Origin: Chitinophagaceae bacterium
Lineage (GTDB): Bacteria > Bacteroidota > Bacteroidia > Chitinophagales > Chitinophagaceae
Reading direction: 5' to 3'
Length of the DNA stretch: 29,964 nt
NCBI GenBank assembly: GCA_021151685.1
Contig: JAGKWS010000046.1
Location: 1 to 29,964 of the forward strand
How positions within the stretch are numbered: position 1 is the first letter of the stretch; the number at the start of each line of letters is the position of its first letter. The position numbers and the translations under genes were made by a program. The notes below the pieces were generated by a model, which was given only the letters and a program-made list of their open reading frames with translations, had not been told where the DNA came from and did not search any database. Shown one piece after another: positions 23,980 through 29,964 of the stretch.

Positions 23980-24873
23980 ATGAAACATCTTCTTCTTATA
24001 GTTCCCCTTCTGGCAGCCTCACCAGTTGCCCTTGCGCAAGCACCAGCCATCGAAAGTTACGGACAAACAAACACCGTACAACCCCGTATAATGGTAGTAC
24101 CTTTTACCAAAGAGGGCGAAGACATACGCACCGTGCTCGATGCCGATGCCAACCGCCGCATTGCTATAACCAAGGTAAAAGAAGCGTTTGACAACCGTGG
24201 GTTCAGCACTGTAGACTTTGTGGGCAGGCTAAAAGCCGCTAATGACAACAAGGTATTCACTTCCGAAAATCAGGACGACATAAAAAGCCAGCTCATACAA
24301 TCATCCGGGGCCGATATGTATGTACAGGTAGAGGTAGTAGCGCAACCGGGCGCAAGCGGCAATTCGGTCAATGTCATCCTCTCGGCCTACGAAGCCGCCG
24401 GGGGCAACTCGCTGGCCAACAAGGTGGGCAGTAGCGGCAAGTTCTTTACCGACGACTATGGCAAACTCACCAGCAAGGCCGTAGAAGCCTGTGGTGCCGA
24501 TATGATGAACACCCTGCAAACCAAGTTTACCGATATAGTGAACAATGGCCGCTCTGTACTCATCGACATCAGTTTCGGGCAGGAGTCGGCCTACAAAATG
24601 TCGTCAGTTATAAAGGGGCAGGACCTCCCATTTTCCGACGTGCTGGAGGAATGGTTGAGCAAAAACGCCTACAAAAACAATTACCACATACAGGGCACTA
24701 CCGACCTGCGCATGATATGCGACGATGTGCGCATACCCCTGCGCGACCAGGCCACGGGCAAAAACTACAATGCCAACCGCTTTGCGCTGGAGCTATTCAA
24801 ATATCTAAAGTCCATAGGGTTGGAGCCCGCCAAAGACGTAAAGGGAAATACCATCTACATCACCATTAAGTAA
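23980..24873 (+). CDS. Probable DUF6175 family exported protein
   Basis: A 297-residue protein with signal peptide of about 19 residues (ends VALAQ). The mature part opens with PRIMVVPFTKEGEDIRTVLD and continues NRRIAITKVKEAFDNRGFST, DIKSQLIQSSGADMYVQVEV, then KFTDIVNNGRSVLIDISFGQ and YHIQGTTDLRMICDDVRIPL. I recognise this as resembling DUF6175 proteins of Bacteroidota; the function is unknown. The N-terminal half has the general layout of CsgG-type domains (variable VPF strand, helix, AxxYVQVEV strand). The C-terminal half contains a second small alpha/beta domain. Third gene of the operon, 11 bp after the previous and 10 bp before the next. Confidence 0.7.
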   Translation: MKHLLLIVPLLAASPVALAQAPAIESYGQTNTVQPRIMVVPFTKEGEDIRTVLDADANRRIAITKVKEAFDNRGFSTVDFVGRLKAANDNKVFTSENQDDIKSQLIQSSGADMYVQVEVVAQPGASGNSVNVILSAYEAAGGNSLANKVGSSGKFFTDDYGKLTSKAVEACGADMMNTLQTKFTDIVNNGRSVLIDISFGQESAYKMSSVIKGQDLPFSDVLEEWLSKNAYKNNYHIQGTTDLRMICDDVRIPLRDQATGKNYNANRFALELFKYLKSIGLEPAKDVKGNTIYITIK

Positions 24874-24883
24874 ATACCCTCCC

Positions 24884-25795
24884 ATGACCCGTATTATAGC
24901 CACACTGCTGCTACTGTGCACTACCGCCCTTGCACAAACCCGCGAGGATATAGGCAAAATAATGCTGTCCGTAACCCTCCCCCCTACCATGGAAGGGCTT
25001 ACCGAAGCACAACAAAACCAACTGGACATAAAATGCATACAACTGGCCACACGTAACGGCATGGCGACAGCAGGTAGCAGTAGCTTTCTGCTGATACCCA
25101 CTGTAACCATACTGGAGACCAATGTAGCCGACGGGGGCATGAAACAAATAACCGTTGTAAATGCCGAGCTAAACCTGACTGTAGCACAGACGGGTACAAA
25201 AACCGTATTTGCATCGGCCACCAAAAAAATACGCGGTAGCGGGGCCACACAAGAAGCCGCCATTACCAACGCACTCAGCACCATCAGTAGCAGCGATGCC
25301 ACGCTTACTACCTTTATAAACACCACAAAAGAGAAGATAACCGACTACTACGCACAGCACTGTACCGACATAACCCACGAGGCCGATGCACTCATGAAGC
25401 GTAAAGAGTACGAAGGTGCATTGGTCATGCTACTATCGGTACCCAATGCCGCTACTACCTGCTACCCACAGGCACAAAAAATGGCTGTAACAGCCTACAC
25501 TGCCTACGAAAACCAATATTGCAGCCGCCAGATACAAGAAGCACGCACCCTTATAGCCGGCCGTCACTTCGATAGCGGACTGGCCGTACTGCGCATGGTA
25601 GACCCCGGCTGCAAATGCAGCAAAGATGCCAGCGAACTGATAAGCACCACCGCAGCCAAAGTAAATGCCGAAAACAAACGTGCATGGGATGCGCTGCTAA
25701 AGGTGTACAGCGACGAGGTAGCACTGGAGCATCACCGCCTCGATGCCATTACCAGTATTGCCCTATCGGCATACAAAAGCAAGCGCAAACGATGA
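24884..25795 (+). CDS. Exported protein, last gene of the CsgG-like operon
   Basis: A 303-residue protein with signal peptide MTRIIATLLLLCTTALAQ. The first half carries beta-rich sequence ending FASATKKIRGSGATQEAAIT, again an SGxG-plus-Ala-helix pattern as in LPP20/FlgT-N-like domains. The second half (about 165-300) is helical and contains two TPR-like units (ADALMKRKEYEGALVMLLSV and ARTLIAGRHFDSGLAVLRMV), each followed by a Cys-containing turn (TTCYP and DPGCKCSK). No family name is certain. It ends the operon; a weak hairpin lies over its stop codon (about 25795-25816) without a T run. Confidence 0.65.
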   Translation: MTRIIATLLLLCTTALAQTREDIGKIMLSVTLPPTMEGLTEAQQNQLDIKCIQLATRNGMATAGSSSFLLIPTVTILETNVADGGMKQITVVNAELNLTVAQTGTKTVFASATKKIRGSGATQEAAITNALSTISSSDATLTTFINTTKEKITDYYAQHCTDITHEADALMKRKEYEGALVMLLSVPNAATTCYPQAQKMAVTAYTAYENQYCSRQIQEARTLIAGRHFDSGLAVLRMVDPGCKCSKDASELISTTAAKVNAENKRAWDALLKVYSDEVALEHHRLDAITSIALSAYKSKRKR

Positions 25796-25857
25796 TTTTC
25801 GGGGTATCACCCAAAATATCACTGCTACATACAAATAAATACATGATACATATTTGA

Positions 25858-25865
25858 TAGCTTTG
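25858..25865 (+). promoter_or_regulatory. Putative -7 element of the MFS gene
   Basis: TAGCTTTG fits TAnnTTTG, 49 bases before ATG 25915. No matching -33 TTTG at the usual distance. The in-frame TTG at 25873 lies just after it and is an unlikely start. Confidence 0.45.
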
Positions 25866-25914
25866 CGGGCCATTGCCTGCACTTACCTGCGGGCGGTGTC
25901 ATCTCCCGCAACAT

Positions 25915-27153
25915 ATGAGTACCACAACCGCTCCCACAGCCCTTACCGGTTATCAAAAATTCATCATTTTCCTACTGGCCATCACACAGTTTTCTGTCGT
26001 GCTCGATTTTATGGTCATGTCACCCCTTGGCGATATGCTCATGAAGTCTATGGCCCTTACTCCTGCCCGTTTTGGCAAAGCAGTAGCAGCCTATGCTATC
26101 AGTGCTGGCATTTCGGGCTTGCTGGTGGCTGGCTTTGCCGATAAGTACGACCGCAAAAAACTACTGGTATTCTTCTACTCGGGTTTTGTAGTGGGTACGG
26201 TATGTTGCGCCCTGGCCACCAACTATTGGCAACTGATAGGCGCACGGGTGTTCACCGGCATTTTTGGCGGGGTTATCGGCTCGGTATCCATGGCCATCAT
26301 CACCGACTTGTTTGCCCCAGAGCAACGCGGCCGCGTCATGAGTATTGTGCAAATGGGCTTTGCGGCCAGTCAGGTAATGGGTATACCCATCAGCCTGAAG
26401 ATAGCCGAATGGTGGGGCTGGCCTGCGCCCTTTTTCATGGTGGCCGGCATGGGTACGGTCATACTCCTGCTCATACTGGGCAAGCTGCAACCGGTGGTAG
26501 CACACCTTGCCGCACAGAAAGACAGCAACGCCCTGCAACATCTATGGCACAATATATCTACCCCACGCTACCTCAATGCCTTTATTGTTACCTGCATGCT
26601 CTCGGTTGGAGGCTTTATGATAATGCCGTTTAGCAGTGCATTTGCCATCAACAACCTGCAACTGAATGCCAAAGACCTTGTATGGCTGTTCATGCTATCG
26701 GGCATAGGCTCGCTTGTAGTTATGCCCCTCATGGGCCGCCTTGCCGACAAAGTGAATAAATTTCGCCTCTTTGCCATAGCCTCCGTTTGGGTGGTTATTA
26801 TGGCCATTGTCTACACCAACCTCGGCCCTACACCACTATGGGCGGTGGTCAGCATCAACGTACTGATGATGGCCGGCATCATGGGCCGCATGGTTCCCTC
26901 TATGGCTATAGTAAGCAGCGTACCAGACATGCCCGACCGTGGCGCATTCATGAGTATCAACTCGTCTTTGCAGCAGATAGCCGGGGGCATAGCCGCCAGC
27001 ATAGGTGGCCTCATCATTGTACAGGAAACACCCCACAGCCCGCTACAGCACTTCGATACCCTGGGGTACATAATGGGCGGCATTACCCTGTTTACCATCT
27101 GGCTGCTGTACAGGGTGTACCGCACTACCCTACCGCAAAAACAACCGAAATAG
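25915..27153 (+). CDS. Major facilitator superfamily transporter
   Basis: A 412-residue inner-membrane transporter with about 12 hydrophobic helices. The start is ATG 25915; an upstream TTG (25873) would add a non-conserved leader. Visible: helix 1 with QFSVVLDFMVMSPLGDMLM, motif A GFADKYDRKKLLVF (73-86) between helices 2 and 3, a GARVFTGIFGGVIGSVSMAI helix 4 region, and a second A-like motif GRLADKVNKFRLF in the C-terminal half. The layout fits the DHA1 drug or sugar efflux group; the substrate is not predictable. It reads toward the T9SS gene and is separated from it by a bidirectional terminator. Confidence 0.9.
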   Translation: MSTTTAPTALTGYQKFIIFLLAITQFSVVLDFMVMSPLGDMLMKSMALTPARFGKAVAAYAISAGISGLLVAGFADKYDRKKLLVFFYSGFVVGTVCCALATNYWQLIGARVFTGIFGGVIGSVSMAIITDLFAPEQRGRVMSIVQMGFAASQVMGIPISLKIAEWWGWPAPFFMVAGMGTVILLLILGKLQPVVAHLAAQKDSNALQHLWHNISTPRYLNAFIVTCMLSVGGFMIMPFSSAFAINNLQLNAKDLVWLFMLSGIGSLVVMPLMGRLADKVNKFRLFAIASVWVVIMAIVYTNLGPTPLWAVVSINVLMMAGIMGRMVPSMAIVSSVPDMPDRGAFMSINSSLQQIAGGIAASIGGLIIVQETPHSPLQHFDTLGYIMGGITLFTIWLLYRVYRTTLPQKQPK

Positions 27154-27165
27154 CAACTAACCCGA

Positions 27166-27204
27166 CAATGAAAAATGGCCGGAAAATCCGGCCATTTTTC
27201 ATTG
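27166..27204. terminator. Bidirectional terminator, 18-bp perfect stem
   Basis: CAATGAAAAATGGCCGGA (27166-27183) is the exact reverse complement of 27187-27204 with a 3-base loop. The GC-rich core GGCCGGA flanked by A5 and T5 serves both the MFS gene (+) and the convergent T9SS-protein gene (-). Confidence 0.93.
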
Positions 27205-27220
27205 TAACTGTTTCCAAAAT

Positions 27221-28798
27221 CTATTCTTTTACAAACCTCGAGGACAGTACTTTGTCATCCACTATACACCGTACGGCATAAGTACCCGGTGGCAAAATGC
27301 TGATGTCAATGCTTGCTTGTGTACCTGTAGCCGTTGCCGTAGCAGCTATACGCCCCATTACATCGAGTACAGATACATACCACACCCCACTTACGGCAGT
27401 GCCCGGTGACACATACACCATACTTCCAGCCGGACTTGGATAGACCCGCAACGTGTGATTTGCGGTAACAACAGAAGATGCGCCCAGTGTCGGTGGCGGA
27501 TTGGTAAAAGTATTCCGCGCGGTATCTGCTATCGTTTTTACCCCACCCAAATCTACCGATGGGCATCCGTTGGCGTTGCTATCTACCACCAATGCAATCA
27601 CAATATGCACTTTTTCGCCTGCTGCCAGCGAAAAATCGCCGGTAGTTTGTACCACCCTCCTGTCGCCCGCAGGATTGCTGCTGGCGCATTCGTCCCACGA
27701 ATCGTCTATTATAGGAAATGGCGTACCATCTCTCTTCTGTCCATGCATGTAGTAATTGAAATCTGAAATGCTCACCGGATTACCATTTACAGCCGGAGAA
27801 TTTTCATAGGAAACAAAACTACCCATGGGCACCAATGTACTGCCCACATCGCCCGGAAACCGGAGAATGGCAACCCCCGATGCCGGAGGATTGGCTCCGT
27901 AAGACCCGGTCGGATGGCCGGCAGCAGCACCATCATCATTGTTGGCATTGTATACAATACCCATGCGGCGTGCCGAATCTACCGCTATATAGTCGTCCAG
28001 ATAATAACCAAGATCTACATCGCTCCATACCGACATGCGCATATTGTTATAGTTCAATGCCGACCGGTTGATGATGGTATAGTCGTAAAACACCGCATAA
28101 TCTATCAGCGTACCGCGGTTGTAGCCATAAGCCAGTACCTGTATTTCGGCCTTCAGCGGGGCACCATTGGTTTGGGTATGTGTAGGGCCATTATCGCTAA
28201 ACACCCACCACAAAGCCTGCTCTCCGGGAAAGTCGGGATACTCGCCATTCAGCGGCTGGTAGATGCCATCCCCATTCAAGTCTTTGAAGGGGGCCATATC
28301 GTTGGATATAGTAAGAGATACACCGCCATTCCCGGTAGCATTTGCATTACCTTTTCCGGGCCATGTAAGGATAGATGCCGGCGTATTGGTTATAGTATGG
28401 CTGGGCAACGAAAGGAAGTAGTTCACTTCAGACCGGTTTACCTTCCATATTTTGGCCCAATCAGTAGAGGTAGCCAGACTCAACGCTCCTGTCGCATCCA
28501 GCGGACCGGGCCAGTAATCGTTGCCATCTTGCCGGTAGGTCTGTGCAGCCATGTGTATGGCGCCGGTATTATCGTAGCCTCCCAACCATACCGACGATAC
28601 AAAGCCCACATTCTTCTTTGTGTCCGGAGGAAACTTGCAATGCGGTGCATAGGTAATTGGGTCGTACCACATATCGCCATGCACCAACGCCATTGCATTG
28701 ATGCGGTTAATGTTCAGTGAGTCTCGGGTAAGGAATGGTGACTGTGCGTTTGCCGCCATAAAGCCAAGACACAAGCAAAAAGTTAGGAGTTTGTTCAT
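27221..28798 (-). CDS. Secreted protein with T9SS type A sorting domain
   Basis: A 525-residue exported protein. The signal peptide MNKLLTFCLCLGFMAANAQ is followed by a family recognisable in Bacteroidota by WLGGYDNTGAIHMAAQTYRQ, a calcium-loop-like DLNGDGIYQP (173-182), GEQALWWVFSDNG and SVWSDVDLGYYLDDY, all of unknown function. Residues 448-525 are a type A sorting domain (RVYPSPAGSMVYVSP, LDVMGRIAATA, LPPGTYAVRC, ends FVKE). It should be exported by Sec and T9SS to the surface or medium. No consensus promoter is clear in the 130 bp upstream. Confidence 0.88.
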   Translation of the reverse strand: MNKLLTFCLCLGFMAANAQSPFLTRDSLNINRINAMALVHGDMWYDPITYAPHCKFPPDTKKNVGFVSSVWLGGYDNTGAIHMAAQTYRQDGNDYWPGPLDATGALSLATSTDWAKIWKVNRSEVNYFLSLPSHTITNTPASILTWPGKGNANATGNGGVSLTISNDMAPFKDLNGDGIYQPLNGEYPDFPGEQALWWVFSDNGPTHTQTNGAPLKAEIQVLAYGYNRGTLIDYAVFYDYTIINRSALNYNNMRMSVWSDVDLGYYLDDYIAVDSARRMGIVYNANNDDGAAAGHPTGSYGANPPASGVAILRFPGDVGSTLVPMGSFVSYENSPAVNGNPVSISDFNYYMHGQKRDGTPFPIIDDSWDECASSNPAGDRRVVQTTGDFSLAAGEKVHIVIALVVDSNANGCPSVDLGGVKTIADTARNTFTNPPPTLGASSVVTANHTLRVYPSPAGSMVYVSPGTAVSGVWYVSVLDVMGRIAATATATGTQASIDISILPPGTYAVRCIVDDKVLSSRFVKE

Positions 28799-28926
28799 CG
28801 TTCGGTTTTTTAGAGTAAGTAGTAGACTTTTACCGACCAGTAGTGTGCGCGCGTACCAGTGTGTGCCAGTATTAATATAGACGTATAACCACTTTCAAAT
28901 TCTTGGGTAGCACTCAAAAAAATCTT

Positions 28927-29037
28927 CTACTCCTTCACAAACATCCCACGCGCTACACCCTTTTCGCCACTGCCCACCTCCACATATGTGCCTGCCGGCA
29001 AATGCCCCACATAGGGTATAAACCATTTTATACACGC
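28927..29037 (-). pseudogene. Remnant of a T9SS type A sorting domain
   Basis: On the minus strand about 35 codons ending at TAG 28927-28929 read VGHLPAGTYVEVGSGEKGVA then RGMFVKE, the final strands of a type A sorting domain. Upstream of about 29037 the frame runs into a GC-rich hairpin cluster and no longer resembles protein. The body of the gene is absent, so this is the 3' end of a lost secreted-protein gene. Bases 28799-28926 contain no gene. Confidence 0.75.
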
Positions 29038-29049
29038 AACTGCCATCAG

Positions 29050-29258
29050 CCCCCCCCCTTCGGGGTTGTGTGGCGATACACACCCTCCCCCGGTTTCACC
29101 GGGGGCTATCATTGGGGTAGCCCTTCGGGCTAATGTGGTATACAATAAACAGCACTGTATTTGCCTATTATGTGTTCTGCCCGAAGGGCAACCCCAACGA
29201 TAGCCCCGTGCAAAGCACGGGGTAGATGAAAGAATGCTATTCAAACCCCAACGGGGTT
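29050..29258. repeat. Mirror-symmetric cluster of GC-rich hairpins (REP-like)
   Basis: Six short hairpins lie in 209 bp: CCCC/GGGG 29055-29065; CCCCCGGT/ACCGGGGG 29087-29105; TAGCCC/GGGCTA 29118-29132; TGCCC/GGGCA 29178-29190; CCCCGTGC/GCACGGGG 29204-29222; AACCCC/GGGGTT 29244-29258. In addition 29105-29130 and 29179-29204 are inverted copies of each other with 24 of 26 bases matching, so the cluster is symmetric about roughly 29154. A run of nine C occurs at 29050-29058. No gene is present. This resembles intergenic palindromic repeat units. From 29259 to 29397 nothing else is seen. Confidence 0.7.
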
Positions 29259-29397
29259 ACCTGTGGTAAGTAGTGTGTATTGGGAGATTGTGTTTGATTG
29301 GGATGTCGGGCGAATAGGGAATCTGGCTATCATCTCAGTATCAAACACAGCCATAAGTAAAAGTGGATACCTTCTCCACTACTTCATAAACTGCTGC

Positions 29398-29423
29398 TTT
29401 ATGCCCCAACATTGGGGCATAAA
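29398..29423. promoter_or_regulatory. Perfect palindrome next to a -33 box
   Basis: TTTATGCCCCAA (29398-29409) and its exact reverse complement (29412-29423) are separated by two bases. The palindrome ends one base before the TTTG -33 box at 29425. It may be an operator, or a hairpin insulating the next gene from upstream transcription. Confidence 0.5.
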
Positions 29424-29424
29424 C

Positions 29425-29454
29425 TTTGTAAGGAAATAAACATATCTATTTTTG
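29425..29454 (+). promoter_or_regulatory. Bacteroidota promoter of the terminal gene
   Basis: TTTG (29425-29428), an 18-base spacer and TATTTTTG (29447-29454) form the best -33/-7 match in the window. ATG 29471 follows 16 bases after the -7 box. Confidence 0.75.
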
Positions 29455-29470
29455 CAAACTAAAACCAACT

Positions 29471-29964
29471 ATGGAAATGTTCGACGTTACTGGAGAAATG
29501 ATTGGGAAACTGCGTGATGATGATTTGCGTTCATTAGTAGGATTGCTATGCGAAACAGAATATCGGATGGAAGGACTTCCAACGCGAGGAATAATGTGGG
29601 GCGGAAACCAAGACGCAAAAGATGGAGGATTAGATGTAGTAGTAAAAGACACTGTAGATCCTCCAAAAAACAGTTGGATACTCAGACCATATACAGGCTT
29701 TCAGGTAAAAAAACCGTCCATGCCACCTACAAAAATAACCTCCGAAATGAAGCCCAAGGGCCAATTACGGGATGTCATCAAAGAACTCATTCGCAACAAG
29801 GGGGCATACATTCTTATATCGTCGGAGGATTCTTGCACCAATGAATTTCTTCAACTTCGACTCGACAAAATGAAGGAGGCTATAGCGGATGTTCCGAACT
29901 CGGAACAATTACATATTGACTTTTTAGATAGCGACCGACTGGCAACTTGGGTACGCACTTATCC
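29471..29964 (+). CDS. Partial gene: PD-(D/E)XK (Mrr-like) nuclease-type N-terminus
   Basis: The first 164 codons of a gene that runs off the window without a stop. After a helical start (LRDDDLRSLVGLLCETEYRM) comes GGNQDAKDGGLDVVVK, then GFQVKKPSMP, GAYILISSEDS and later RLATWVRTY. The D55 of DGGLDV followed by Q78-V-K80 matches the D...(Q/E)xK core of restriction-endonuclease-like folds such as Mrr, with E28 or E30 as the upstream helix acid. I recall proteins with this N-terminus being long and of unknown function; an NTPase or STAND-type remainder and an anti-phage role are inference. Codons are richer in A/T at third positions (gga, tta, ata) than in neighbours, consistent with acquisition. 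Start ATG 29471 is supported by the promoter just upstream. Confidence 0.65.
   Translation, partial: MEMFDVTGEMIGKLRDDDLRSLVGLLCETEYRMEGLPTRGIMWGGNQDAKDGGLDVVVKDTVDPPKNSWILRPYTGFQVKKPSMPPTKITSEMKPKGQLRDVIKELIRNKGAYILISSEDSCTNEFLQLRLDKMKEAIADVPNSEQLHIDFLDSDRLATWVRTY

Noticed and set aside
29087..29222. Possible CRISPR array in the repeat region
   Set aside because: Repeats are inverted hairpins of different sequence, not direct repeats with regular unique spacers.

Overview
The window looks like chromosomal DNA of a Bacteroidota bacterium, probably close to Chitinophagaceae. Three things point there. Several secreted proteins end in type A sorting domains of the type IX secretion system (T9SS). 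Four PorP/SprF-type outer-membrane proteins are present. Many genes carry the Bacteroidota -7 promoter element TAnnTTTG just upstream, and few have a recognisable Shine-Dalgarno sequence. The family assignment is inference; the phylum is well supported.

Layout. 1-2.2 kb holds feoB (ferrous iron uptake). 2.2-2.6 kb is non-coding and contains a 228-bp element bounded by perfect 15-bp inverted repeats. 2.6-5.4 kb is on the minus strand: a DUF58 protein, then the yceD-rpmF-plsX group (ribosomal protein L32 plus phospholipid synthesis) ending in a strong terminator. 5.7-7.6 kb holds a small antitoxin-like ORF and a secreted protein whose T9SS sorting domain is out of frame. 7.8-11.8 kb is a tandem array of four PorP/SprF paralogs. 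11.9-13.2 kb is ribBA (riboflavin). 13.2-17.0 kb, minus strand, holds a GT-C/TPR membrane protein and a large Ig-repeat T9SS surface protein. 17.2-22.2 kb, minus strand, holds a glycosyltransferase, DoxX, a UPF0173 metallo-hydrolase, parA, parB and dapB.

22.6-25.8 kb is a compact four-gene operon of exported proteins: a CsgG-like protein, two proteins with LPP20-like sequence patterns, and a probable DUF6175 protein. It is the best candidate for an uncharacterised envelope system. It is followed by an MFS transporter and, convergently, a T9SS type A secreted protein separated by an 18-bp-stem bidirectional terminator.

28.8-29.96 kb looks like an accessory junction. It holds a truncated T9SS sorting-domain remnant, a mirror-symmetric cluster of GC-rich hairpins, and a palindrome abutting a textbook Bacteroidota promoter. 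The promoter drives a gene cut off by the window edge whose N-terminus resembles a PD-(D/E)XK (Mrr-like) nuclease domain, possibly the start of a large defence protein.

No tRNA, rRNA, CRISPR array or complete insertion sequence was seen.
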